A stretch of 64,000 nt of DNA from Oceanospirillum linum (GTDB lineage: Bacteria; Pseudomonadota; Gammaproteobacteria; Pseudomonadales; Halomonadaceae), in contig NZ_FXTS01000003.1 of assembly GCF_900182785.1 (NCBI RefSeq), positions 507,364-571,363 of the forward strand. The letters are read 5' to 3'. The notes below the pieces were generated by a model, which searched no databases, was not told the DNA's origin, and saw only the letters and a program-made list of their open reading frames with translations. Below, in pieces: positions 35,484 to 43,943 of the stretch (its first letter is position 1; each line of letters opens with the position of its first letter). The position numbers and the translations under genes were made by a program.

Positions 35484-36596
35484 ATGAAATTTACCGTCTC
35501 CCGTGAAGCTCTGTTGCGACCGCTTCAGCTGTTGAATGGTGTTGTTGAGCGTCGTCAAACGCTCCCCGTGCTGTCTAATGTACTGGTTGTTGCGGACCCC
35601 CAAGGATTGTCTTTGACGGGTACGGATCTGGAAGTGGAAATTCTGAGCCACTTATCTATTGATGGCGCCGTTGAAGTGCCGGGAGCGACCACTGTTCCAG
35701 CGAAGAAACTTTTCGATATTTGTAAATCTCTTCCTGATCAGTCTCAGATTGAATTTTCCCTTCAGGATCAGAAGGTTATCATTCGGTCAGGCCGAAGCCG
35801 TTTCTCCTTGTCCACACTTCCGGCAGCAGAATTTCCTAAAGTGGAAGAGAGTCAGCAGGACCTTTCTTTTGAGTTGACACAGAAAGAGTTCAAGCGATTA
35901 CTTGATCGCTCTTCCTTTGCCATGGCACAAAATGATGTGCGTTATTATTTGAACGGATTACTGCTGGAACTGAGCCCCGGTATGCTGCGCAGTGTGGCAA
36001 CCGATGGTCACCGTTTGGCAACGTGCTCTCTGGCGATAGATCATGGTGCAACCAGTGTTGTTCGTTCGATTGTTCCCCACAAGGGTATTGTTGGTCTGGG
36101 GCGTTTGTTTGATGATTCAGACACACCGGTGCAGGTGGTTCTTGGTAGTAATCATATCCGTGTTAAAACCGGTGACTATGTTTTCACCTCCAAACTGGTG
36201 GATGGTAAATTCCCGGATTATGAGCGTGTGATCCCCCGTAATGGTAATAAGGTCGTTGTTGCCGACCGGCAGGAGCTACGTGAAGTTCTTCATCGGGCCT
36301 CTATTCTTTCTAATGAGAAATACCGTGGTGTTCGGCTTTGCCTGACAGATAGTAACCTTGAAGTCACGGCAAATAATCCTACTGAGCAAGAAGAAGCTGA
36401 AGAAAATATCAGTGTAAATTATCAGGGCGACTCTCTGGAAATTGGCTTTAACGTGACGTACGTTTTAGATGTGCTGGATGTACTCAATAATGAGCAGATC
36501 AAGATTACGGCTTCGGATGCTAATAGTAGTGCTTTGATTGAAGAGTTTGGCTCGGATGATGACTCTCTTTATGTTGTTATGCCTATGCGCCTGTAA
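35484..36596 (+). CDS. dnaN: DNA polymerase III beta sliding clamp
   Basis: A 370-residue ring-forming processivity factor (E. coli 366). It opens MKFTVSREALLRPLQLLNGVVERRQTLPVLSNVL, the family start, and has three similar clamp folds. The C terminus SDDDSLYVVMPMRL matches the usual VMPMRL end that borders the protein-binding groove. It follows dnaA by 96 bases and is ended by a strong hairpin before recF, so the dnaA-dnaN unit may stop there. Confidence 0.97.
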   Translation: MKFTVSREALLRPLQLLNGVVERRQTLPVLSNVLVVADPQGLSLTGTDLEVEILSHLSIDGAVEVPGATTVPAKKLFDICKSLPDQSQIEFSLQDQKVIIRSGRSRFSLSTLPAAEFPKVEESQQDLSFELTQKEFKRLLDRSSFAMAQNDVRYYLNGLLLELSPGMLRSVATDGHRLATCSLAIDHGATSVVRSIVPHKGIVGLGRLFDDSDTPVQVVLGSNHIRVKTGDYVFTSKLVDGKFPDYERVIPRNGNKVVVADRQELREVLHRASILSNEKYRGVRLCLTDSNLEVTANNPTEQEEAEENISVNYQGDSLEIGFNVTYVLDVLDVLNNEQIKITASDANSSALIEEFGSDDDSLYVVMPMRL

Positions 36597-36655
36597 GATC
36601 CCGGGTGTCTGAATCGTATCATCATGCAGAACTTATTAGAGAAAACTGCCTGTTT

Positions 36656-36690
36656 AAAGCCTTACCTAAGCGGTAAGGCTTTATTTATTT
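36656..36690 (+). terminator. Terminator between dnaN and recF
   Basis: An 11-bp perfect stem AAAGCCTTACC / GGTAAGGCTTT with a 5-base loop and a T-rich tail TTATTTATTTT. It lies 60 bases after dnaN, so recF-gyrB probably have their own promoter or depend on read-through. Confidence 0.85.
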
Positions 36691-36721
36691 TCCCCGTTAG
36701 ATCGATCAGAGGCCGAAGGAA

Positions 36722-37843
36722 ATGAGTATACGACGGCTGGATATTGCAGGTTTCAGGAATCTGACGTCTGCACAGTTACAACCGGCCTCAGGCGTAAATC
36801 TGATTATTGGTGAAAATGGTGCAGGGAAAACCTCAATACTGGAGGCGATCTCTGTCCTTTCCACCGGGCGATCTTTCCGTGCCAGTCGCACACCGGCCAT
36901 CATTAACTTTGAACAGGATGCTTACACCCTGTTTGCCGAAGTTTTTAATGCTCTTGCTGCCCATCAACAGATTGTTCCTATCGGTATTTCCCGGAACAGA
37001 CAGGGCGAACAGCAGATCCGAATTGCAGGTCAACAGGCGAGGACCGCATCTCAGCTAGCCGAATTGCTCCCGGTACAAACTATCAATTCTGAGTCTTTTC
37101 AGTTACTTGAAGGCTCCCCCAAAGTTCGTCGCCAGTTTGTTGACTGGGGGGTGTTTCACGTGGAACATGTTTTTTTTCCGGTATGGCAAGCGGGGCAAAA
37201 AGCGCTGAAACAGCGCAATAAGCTACTGAAATATGGTAAAATGCAGGGCTCTGCGCAGCATGATACATGGGATGAGGCGTTGGCTGGGTATGCGGAACAA
37301 ATCGATCTTTACCGCGCTCGCTACGTTGAGATGCTAATACCTGAGTTTAAGTCAACTCTGTCGGAGTTAGCATTCTCGGATGAGGTGTCTCTCAGTTATT
37401 ACCGGGGATGGGATCGAACAGTTTCCTGTCTTGATGCACTGCGCCAAAATAGAGAAAAAGACCTGGCACTTGGCTTCACTCAGTCAGGGCCGCACAGAGC
37501 AGATCTTAAAATCAGGGTTAACAAACTACCCGCGGTAGACGTGTTATCCCGTGGACAACAAAAATTAGTGGTGTGCGCTTTGCTTTTAGCTCAGGGGCGG
37601 CTGATGCAGAAAGTAACCGGAAAACAGAGTATATATCTGGTTGATGACCTGCCTGCTGAGCTGGACAGTGAACACCGAAATTATTTATGCCAGGTGCTGG
37701 AAGAGATGCAGTGCCAGGTTTTTATTACCAGTGTGGAGGCGGATGCACTGATCCAATCTTGGTCAGCGTCAACGCCAATGACTGTGTTTCACGTGAAACA
37801 TGGTGAGTTAGATCACACACCCGGGCCCGCTGCCATCAGGTAA
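36722..37843 (+). CDS. recF: DNA repair ATPase RecF
   Basis: A 373-residue SMC-like ATPase that helps load RecA at gaps with RecO and RecR. Walker A GENGAGKT is at residues 30-37, the signature LSRGQQKLVVCALLLAQG near 275, and Walker B IYLVDDLPAELD near 303. AAGGAA precedes the ATG. The C-terminal tail after about residue 357 (TPMTVFHVKHGELDHTPGP) goes beyond the E. coli end (357) and is coded partly by a perfect parS site, a hint that the tail is shaped by its DNA job. A second parS-like site codes GVFHVEH in the conserved core. Confidence 0.95.
   Translation: MSIRRLDIAGFRNLTSAQLQPASGVNLIIGENGAGKTSILEAISVLSTGRSFRASRTPAIINFEQDAYTLFAEVFNALAAHQQIVPIGISRNRQGEQQIRIAGQQARTASQLAELLPVQTINSESFQLLEGSPKVRRQFVDWGVFHVEHVFFPVWQAGQKALKQRNKLLKYGKMQGSAQHDTWDEALAGYAEQIDLYRARYVEMLIPEFKSTLSELAFSDEVSLSYYRGWDRTVSCLDALRQNREKDLALGFTQSGPHRADLKIRVNKLPAVDVLSRGQQKLVVCALLLAQGRLMQKVTGKQSIYLVDDLPAELDSEHRNYLCQVLEEMQCQVFITSVEADALIQSWSASTPMTVFHVKHGELDHTPGPAAIR
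37152..37167. other. parS: parS site (15 of 16) in recF
   Basis: TGTTTCACGTGGAACA differs from the ParB consensus TGTTTCACGTGAAACA at one base. It codes VFHVEH within a stretch of RecF (FVDWGVFHVEH) that is conserved as protein, so part of the match could come from protein constraint. Confidence 0.75.
37785..37800. other. parS: parS site, perfect, in the recF 3' end
   Basis: TGTTTCACGTGAAACA, an exact 16-base palindrome equal to the ParB-binding parS consensus. It lies in the non-conserved C-terminal tail of recF, about 75 bases before gyrB, 3.9 kb from dnaA and 17 kb from parB. Confidence 0.92.
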
Positions 37844-37874
37844 GCTGAGCCGGCTGTAAACACAGGAACAGGAT

Positions 37875-40295
37875 ATGAGCGAACAATCATACGATTCATC
37901 CAGCATTAAGGTTTTAAAAGGTCTCGATGCGGTTCGTAAGCGTCCAGGGATGTATATCGGCGACACCGATGATGGAACAGGCCTGCACCATATGGTGTTT
38001 GAGTTGGTGGATAACTCAATTGATGAGGCGCTGGCGGGTCATTGTTCTGATATTAAGGTCATTATCCACCCGGACGAGTCGATTACAGTATCAGACGACG
38101 GCCGTGGTATTCCTGTGGATATGCACGAAGAAGAAGGTGTGTCAGCCGCTGAAGTAATTATGACCGTGCTGCACGCTGGTGGTAAGTTTGATGATAATAG
38201 CTACAAAGTATCCGGTGGCTTGCATGGAGTTGGTGTTTCCGTTGTAAACGCCCTTTCCGAGAAACTGACACTGACGGTATGGCGCAGTGGTAAAGTTCAT
38301 GAGCAGGTTTATGTTCATGGCGTACCTGAAACACCGTTACGCGTAATCGGTGAAACGGAAAAAACCGGCACAGAAACCCGCTTTCACCCTTCACCTGAAA
38401 CCTTTACTAACGTTGAGTTTCACTACGATATTCTGGCAAAACGCCTGCGCGAACTCTCTTTTCTGAACTCTGGTGTCAGTATCACGCTGACCGATGAACG
38501 CTCGGGACGTACTGATAACTTCAAATATGAAGGTGGCCTGAGTGCCTTTGTTGAGTATCTGAATCAGAATAAAACAGCATTGAATGATGTATTCCATTTT
38601 TCGGCAGAGCGTGAAGATGGAACCGGGGTTGAAGTGGCTCTCCAGTGGAACGATTCCTATCAGGAAAACATCTACTGCTTTACTAACAATATTCCTCAGC
38701 GTGATGGTGGTACCCACCTTGCCGGTTTTCGTGCAGCCTTAACCCGCACACTGAATAACTATATTGAGCAGGACCCTAAGGTCAAAAAAGATAAAGCGAA
38801 CACCTCCGGTGAAGATGCCCGCGAAGGATTGACCGCCATTGTCTCTGTGAAAGTGCCTGACCCTAAGTTCTCATCACAAACTAAAGATAAACTGGTTTCT
38901 TCGGAAGTGAAATCTGCAGTTGAGCAAGAGATGGGGCGTCTGTTTGCTGATTACCTGCTGGAAAAACCGAACGAAGCTAAAGCAATCGTTAATAAAATGA
39001 TTGATGCTGCCCGGGCCCGTGAAGCTGCCCGTAAAGCCCGTGAGATGACACGCCGTAAAGGGGCCCTGGATATTGCCGGTTTACCGGGAAAACTGGCCGA
39101 CTGCCAGGAGAAGGACCCGGCTCTGTCAGAGCTTTACTTAGTGGAGGGTGATTCTGCAGGCGGTTCTGCCAAGCAGGGTCGTAACCGTAAAACTCAGGCG
39201 ATTTTGCCACTGAAAGGTAAGATCCTGAACGTCGAGAAAGCACGTTTTGATAAAATGCTGTCGTCGGCAGAGGTTGGGACTCTGATTACCGCCATGGGCT
39301 GCGGTATTGGCCGGGAAGAGTTCAACCCGGATAAACTACGCTATCACTCCATTATCATTATGACGGATGCTGATGTGGATGGTTCTCACATCCGCACATT
39401 GCTGCTGACCTTTTTCTTCCGTCAGATGCCGGAATTGATTGAGCGTGGCCATATTTTTATTGCTCAGCCACCTCTGTACAAAATTAAACGGGGTAAGCAT
39501 GAGCAGTATCTGAAAGATGAACTGGCTCTGGAAGAGTACCTGACGAATACCGCTCTTGATGGTGGCGCTCTATACGTTAACCCTGAGGCCCCCGGGATTA
39601 CTGGCGAAGCGCTCGGAGGACTGGTTGCCAGTTATCAGGATGTAGCACGTCGCATTACTCGTTTGTATCGTGCATATCCTCAACCTGTGCTGGATCAGAT
39701 GTTGGATCTTCCATTACTTGACGATACGGCTTTAGCTGACAGAGCAGCCGTTCAGGCCTGGATTGATCAACTGAAAGCGGTTCTGGAAGAGAATGCAGGC
39801 CGACACCCGGCAATGCGTTTTGAATGGCGTGTATCGCATGATAGTGAGCGTAGTGTGTACCTGCCGGAAGTGACTATTTTAGCCCATGGTGTACCAACCG
39901 AGTATCGGTTTGGATTGGACTTCTTTAAGTCTCAGGATTACAAGGCGATCAGTGAGCTGGCAGCACGGTTAGACGGCTTACTGGAAGAGGGTGCTTATGT
40001 TAAGCGTGGCGAGCGTAAACGTGAAGTAAGCCGCTTCTCTGATGCTCTGACCTGGCTATTGGGCGAAGCCCGCCGTGGCTTCAGTATTCAGCGCTACAAA
40101 GGTCTGGGTGAGATGAACCCCAGCCAGCTCTGGGAAACCACCATGGACCCGGAAACCCGTCGTATGCTACGGGTTAGTATTGAAGATGCTGTTGCTGCAG
40201 ATCAGATTTTCACGACTCTGATGGGGGATGAAGTAGAGCCTCGCCGTGACTTTATCGAAACCAACGCCCTGACCGTTGCAAATTTGGACGTTTAA
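37875..40295 (+). CDS. gyrB: DNA gyrase subunit B
   Basis: The ATPase subunit of DNA gyrase, 806 residues (E. coli 804). It starts MSEQSYDSSSIKVLKGLDAVRKRPGMYIGDT, the GHKL ATPase fold with ELVDNSIDEALAGH and DDGRGIPVDMH, then SGGLHGVGVSVVNALS. The TOPRIM part has YLVEGDSAGGSAKQGRNR and MTDADVDGSHIRTLLLTFFF. The long insert typical of gram-negative GyrB lies about residues 555-720, and the end reads FIETNALTVANLDV. Ribosome site AGGAACAGG. It is ended by a strong terminator. Confidence 0.98.
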   Translation: MSEQSYDSSSIKVLKGLDAVRKRPGMYIGDTDDGTGLHHMVFELVDNSIDEALAGHCSDIKVIIHPDESITVSDDGRGIPVDMHEEEGVSAAEVIMTVLHAGGKFDDNSYKVSGGLHGVGVSVVNALSEKLTLTVWRSGKVHEQVYVHGVPETPLRVIGETEKTGTETRFHPSPETFTNVEFHYDILAKRLRELSFLNSGVSITLTDERSGRTDNFKYEGGLSAFVEYLNQNKTALNDVFHFSAEREDGTGVEVALQWNDSYQENIYCFTNNIPQRDGGTHLAGFRAALTRTLNNYIEQDPKVKKDKANTSGEDAREGLTAIVSVKVPDPKFSSQTKDKLVSSEVKSAVEQEMGRLFADYLLEKPNEAKAIVNKMIDAARAREAARKAREMTRRKGALDIAGLPGKLADCQEKDPALSELYLVEGDSAGGSAKQGRNRKTQAILPLKGKILNVEKARFDKMLSSAEVGTLITAMGCGIGREEFNPDKLRYHSIIIMTDADVDGSHIRTLLLTFFFRQMPELIERGHIFIAQPPLYKIKRGKHEQYLKDELALEEYLTNTALDGGALYVNPEAPGITGEALGGLVASYQDVARRITRLYRAYPQPVLDQMLDLPLLDDTALADRAAVQAWIDQLKAVLEENAGRHPAMRFEWRVSHDSERSVYLPEVTILAHGVPTEYRFGLDFFKSQDYKAISELAARLDGLLEEGAYVKRGERKREVSRFSDALTWLLGEARRGFSIQRYKGLGEMNPSQLWETTMDPETRRMLRVSIEDAVAADQIFTTLMGDEVEPRRDFIETNALTVANLDV

Positions 40296-40367
40296 GGTTT
40301 AGCTAGCGGGCTTATACCTCCATAACATATTTTGGAGGTGTACCTTACACCTTACCGCTAAAATGAA

Positions 40368-40395
40368 AAAAGCCTGCACGAAAGTGCAGGCTTTT
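40368..40395 (+). terminator. Terminator after gyrB
   Basis: A 12-bp perfect stem AAAAGCCTGCAC / GTGCAGGCTTTT with a GAAA tetraloop. A smaller stem ACCTCCA / TGGAGGT (40316-40339) precedes it. Symmetric A and T runs let it work both ways. Confidence 0.9.
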
Positions 40396-40495
40396 AATTC
40401 TTACGTCTTTGGTGGGCTGCTTTCGCAGGGATATCCAAAGCTCACATCCTGATGATAGAGTTTTAAGCGACGGTTGTCAAAGTGAGGAGAGGGGC

Positions 40496-41149
40496 ATGGA
40501 GTATGCGTTGATTGAGAAGGTATTATCTCCGGCACGGCTTTCCACTTATAGAAATGCAGTTCGGCTAAGGCTGGGTTTTGACTGTGAGAAGACATCATTA
40601 GAGCTTTATAAGTGGAATGCAGAGCTTTCGGGTAGTCTTTTATTTCCATTACACATCTATGAAGTGACGTTAAGAAACAGTATCTCCGAGGCCATTATGT
40701 GTCGGTATGGTGATGACTGGCCTAACAATTCAGTTTTTCAAAATTCTCTGCCTAAGAGAGAAAAACAAGATTTGCTTAATGCGTTACGGAATTGTAAAAG
40801 TGTCGGTAAGTTGCTACCGGAGTTAAAGCTATACTGGTTTGAGAGCATGTTAACAAAACGACATGATGGGCGTATTTGGAAAGAATATATTCATACCATT
40901 TTTCCCTGCACCTCAGAGGTTGATAATCTTACTGTTGAGAGCCTTAGAATGCAGCTTCATGATGAATGTGAGGTTATCAGGAAATTAAGAAATCGGATTG
41001 CTCATCATGAACCTATTTTTAACCAAAAGAAGTTAGTTAACATCCTTCCATATATCAGGAAGACAATCGGTTACCGCTGTGCCGAAACATTGGTTTGGTT
41101 TGATAAATATGAAACTGCGAGTAGCTTGCTTGAAAGGAAAGCAATATAG
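40496..41149 (+). CDS. Abi-family HEPN protein (putative anti-phage or toxin RNase)
   Basis: A 217-residue protein of the Abi_2/AbiD-like type. I set the start at ATG 40496 (MEYALIEKVLSPARLSTYR), preceded by a strong GAGGAGAGG ribosome site. The middle has SGSLLFPLHIYEVTLRNSISEAI and the C-terminal part has RKLRNRIAHHEPIF; RNRIAH is a HEPN-type Rx4-6H motif expected to form an RNase site. No signal peptide or membrane segment is seen. Hand counts of 60-base lines gave about 38-45 percent G+C here against 55 in a gyrB line, which suggests transfer. It occupies the place between gyrB and gmhB where related genomes often have a plsC-type gene. No antitoxin gene is visible next to it. Confidence 0.75.
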   Translation: MEYALIEKVLSPARLSTYRNAVRLRLGFDCEKTSLELYKWNAELSGSLLFPLHIYEVTLRNSISEAIMCRYGDDWPNNSVFQNSLPKREKQDLLNALRNCKSVGKLLPELKLYWFESMLTKRHDGRIWKEYIHTIFPCTSEVDNLTVESLRMQLHDECEVIRKLRNRIAHHEPIFNQKKLVNILPYIRKTIGYRCAETLVWFDKYETASSLLERKAI

Positions 41150-41180
41150 AGCAGTAAACTACTGCCCTATACTTTCAATG

Positions 41181-41720
41181 TTATGCTAACAGCCAACCTA
41201 CAAAGTCTGCCAGTTCATTAAACACTAGCGCATTTTCCAGACCCTCGTTAGCGGCGAGCGTTTTCTCCCCTTTACCGGTTTTTACCAGTACGGCTTTACA
41301 ACCTCGTGCTTCGCCCGCCTGAAGGTCGCGCAAGCTATCCCCAACCATAAAGCAGCCTGATAGATCACTGATGCTTAGCTCTTCCATAATTTGGTCTATG
41401 AGGCCGGGCAGAGGCTTACGACACTCACATCCTTCATCCGGTTTATGGGGGCAGTATTTTATGGTGGCAAAAGAACCACCTTCGGCCTCAACGAGTTGCG
41501 TCATCTTATTATGCATCGCATCAAGGTCATTCTGGTTGAAATGACCACGACCCAAACCCGATTGGTTGGTTGCTACGGCAATCAGATAACCTGCTTTGGA
41601 AAGCCGGGCGATGGCCTTGATGCTGTTTTTTATGGGAATCCACTCGTCTGCATTTTTGACAAAAGCATCTGAGTCCAGGTTGATAACGCCGTCGCGGTCG
41701 AGGATAACCAGTTTAGTCAT
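41181..41720 (-). CDS. gmhB: D-glycero-D-manno-heptose-1,7-bisphosphate 7-phosphatase
   Basis: A 179-residue HAD phosphatase that removes the 7-phosphate in making ADP-heptose for the LPS inner core. I set the start at ATG 41720 (MTKLVILDRDGVINLD), where the DxDGV motif begins at residue 8; the longer open frame upstream is a leader without family likeness. The zinc loop CPHKPDEGCECRKP (about 90-103), TNQSGLGRG and GDSLRDLQAG are intact. The ribosome site is weak. It lies downstream of glyQS but after a strong terminator, as gmhB often follows glyS. Confidence 0.93.
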   Translation of the reverse strand: MTKLVILDRDGVINLDSDAFVKNADEWIPIKNSIKAIARLSKAGYLIAVATNQSGLGRGHFNQNDLDAMHNKMTQLVEAEGGSFATIKYCPHKPDEGCECRKPLPGLIDQIMEELSISDLSGCFMVGDSLRDLQAGEARGCKAVLVKTGKGEKTLAANEGLENALVFNELADFVGWLLA

Positions 41721-41774
41721 GGCTGTATTTGAAATTCTTTTATGGAGTGGATGGTGATGTTTAAAAAATATAAA

Positions 41775-41802
41775 AAAAGAGCCGTAAACATACGGCTCTT
41801 TT
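41775..41802 (-). terminator. Terminator after glyQS
   Basis: A 12-bp perfect stem AAAAGAGCCGTA / TACGGCTCTTTT with a 4-base loop; on the minus strand a T run of seven follows. It ends the glyQ-glyS unit before gmhB. Confidence 0.9.
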
Positions 41803-41869
41803 CCAGCTTTAACAACCACGATATGTAAAGGATTACAGTGATTGTGTTTTTGTCAGCTGCTTGTGTTAC

Positions 41870-43942
41870 TTATTGCTGAAGCAGGGCAATATCGGCAACT
41901 TCTAAGAACAGGCTGCTCAGTGATGCCAGAAGAGCAAGACGGTTATTTTTAACCTGCTCATCGTCGGCCATCACCATGACATTGTCGAAGAAGTTATCAA
42001 CAGCGCTGCGCAGGCTGGCCAGACTATTTAACGCAGTCTGATAATCTGCAGCAGCAAACAGTGGAGCCAGTTCAGCTTGCTTTGCAGCAACCTGTTCAGC
42101 CAGCACTTTCTCGGCATCTTCTGCCAGTAACGCCGTATTAACCTGTGCATTGCCCTGATAGTTCTGCTTAGCCAGGATGTTGTTAACACGCTTGTTGGCT
42201 GCCGCAAGAGCTTCAGCCTCATCCAGCTTGCTGAATGCGGTAACAGCCTGAACACGACGGTCAAAGTCATAAGCATTGCTCACCGGGCGTGAGCGCACCG
42301 CCAGGAAGGTTTCAACGGCAATACCTTCAGCCTGATACCAGGCACGGAAACGATCCAGCATATAGTTCAGCACATCATCTGCCAAACCTTCTGCTTTTGG
42401 CAGGTTGCCATGTTGAGCAATACTGAGTTCGATCAGGTCTTTCAGATCGATATCCAGTTTGTTGTGTACCAAGATGCTCAAAATACCGATGGTTGCACGG
42501 CGTAGGGCAAACGGATCTTTATCACCGGTTGGACGTTGGCCGATACCAAAAATACCCACCAAGGTGTCAATACGATCTGCAATGGCCAGAGCCATACCTG
42601 TTTTAGTGGCAGGTAGCTCATCACCGGCAAAGCGCGGCATATACTGTTCATTCAAGGACTGAGCAACCTCAGCATCTTCACCATCATTTGCGGCATAGTG
42701 TGCGCCCATGATGCCCTGAAGGTCAGTAAATTCCAGTACCATTTCAGTGACCAGGTCACATTTGCTCAGATCGGCTGCACGCTGTGCTTTGGTTTTATCA
42801 CCATTAATCTGTTCAGCAATAAACTGAGCGATCTGGCTAACACGCTGGGATTTATCATAGATACTGCCCAGCTGTTTTTGGAAGGTAACGGTTTTCAGTG
42901 CATCAATACGCTCTGCCAAAGGCTGCTTTTTATCTGTTTCAAAGAAGAAAGCGGCATCAGACAGGCGGGGGCGAATCACTTTTTCGTTACCGGTAATAAC
43001 CTGAGCTGGATCTTTACTGACGATATTGGATACTGTAATAAAGTTAGGCTTTAACTGGCCATCTTTATCCACAACGTGGAAGTACTTCTGATGCTCTTTC
43101 ATGGAAGAGATCAGGCAGGCTGCGGGTACCTCAAGGAAGCGCTCCTCAAAGGAGCCTGTCAGCGCAACAGGCCACTCAACAAGGCCGTTAACCTCATCCA
43201 GAAGATCTTCATCTATCTCAGCAACAGCGCCTAGTTTGGAGGCTTCTTCGTTGACCTGGGTACGGATCGTCTCACGCCGCTCTTCCATATCAACCAAAAC
43301 AAATGCTTTACGTAGTGTTTCCACATAGTCATCGGTGGAGGCCAGCTCGATGGCTTCGTTGTGATGGAAACGGTGGCCCATGGTGGTTCGGCCCGCGGTC
43401 AGTCCCAGCACTTCACAGTCGATAACATCAGTACCAAACAGGCTAACCAGCCAGTGAACAGGGCGAGAGAACTCAATGCGGCTGGAACCCCAACGCATAC
43501 GCTTAGGAACGGGCAGTTGAGATATTGATTTACTGATCAGACCGGGTAAGAGATCTGTAGTCTGAGTACCCTTCTGAAGGGTGTTGAAGACCAGCCAGGT
43601 TCCCTTCGGGGTTTCCATCTTTTCCAGGTCATCAAAGGCAACGCCGCAGGAGCGGGCAAAACCTTCCGCTGCTTTTGTCGGCTTGCCATCGGCGTCCAGT
43701 GCCGCCTGAAGAGCAGGCCCCCGGCGTTGAACCTCACGATCTGGTTGCGCGACGGCCAGTTGCTTAACCTGTACTGCCAGTCTGCGGGGGCTGGCCAGGG
43801 CTTTTACGTCAGCAAATGGGATATCTGCTTTTTCCAGGCCCACTTTTATGCCTTCAGCGAATGCATCGGAAAGACGTTTCAGTGCGGTTGGTGGTAGCTC
43901 TTCCGTACCTAGCTCAACCAGGAAATCACGTACTTCAGCCAT
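41870..43942 (-). CDS. glyS: Glycyl-tRNA synthetase beta subunit
   Basis: The tRNA-binding subunit of the tetrameric bacterial glycyl-tRNA synthetase. The start at ATG 43942 (MAEVRDFLVELGTEELPP) gives 690 residues (E. coli 689); the frame is open further back into glyQ but that is overlap. FLVELGTEELPPTAL, KRMRWGSSRIEFSRPVHWLVSLFG and EFTDLQGIMGAHYA are family stretches, and the C-terminal anticodon-binding domain carries FDNVMVMADDEQVKNNRLALL. It begins one base after the glyQ stop, so the two are translationally coupled. Confidence 0.96.
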   Translation of the reverse strand: MAEVRDFLVELGTEELPPTALKRLSDAFAEGIKVGLEKADIPFADVKALASPRRLAVQVKQLAVAQPDREVQRRGPALQAALDADGKPTKAAEGFARSCGVAFDDLEKMETPKGTWLVFNTLQKGTQTTDLLPGLISKSISQLPVPKRMRWGSSRIEFSRPVHWLVSLFGTDVIDCEVLGLTAGRTTMGHRFHHNEAIELASTDDYVETLRKAFVLVDMEERRETIRTQVNEEASKLGAVAEIDEDLLDEVNGLVEWPVALTGSFEERFLEVPAACLISSMKEHQKYFHVVDKDGQLKPNFITVSNIVSKDPAQVITGNEKVIRPRLSDAAFFFETDKKQPLAERIDALKTVTFQKQLGSIYDKSQRVSQIAQFIAEQINGDKTKAQRAADLSKCDLVTEMVLEFTDLQGIMGAHYAANDGEDAEVAQSLNEQYMPRFAGDELPATKTGMALAIADRIDTLVGIFGIGQRPTGDKDPFALRRATIGILSILVHNKLDIDLKDLIELSIAQHGNLPKAEGLADDVLNYMLDRFRAWYQAEGIAVETFLAVRSRPVSNAYDFDRRVQAVTAFSKLDEAEALAAANKRVNNILAKQNYQGNAQVNTALLAEDAEKVLAEQVAAKQAELAPLFAAADYQTALNSLASLRSAVDNFFDNVMVMADDEQVKNNRLALLASLSSLFLEVADIALLQQ

Positions 43943-43943
43943 G

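Noticed and set aside
41151..41165. Hairpin GCAGTA / TACTGC after the Abi gene
   Set aside because: Six-bp stem without a T run; too weak to call a terminator.
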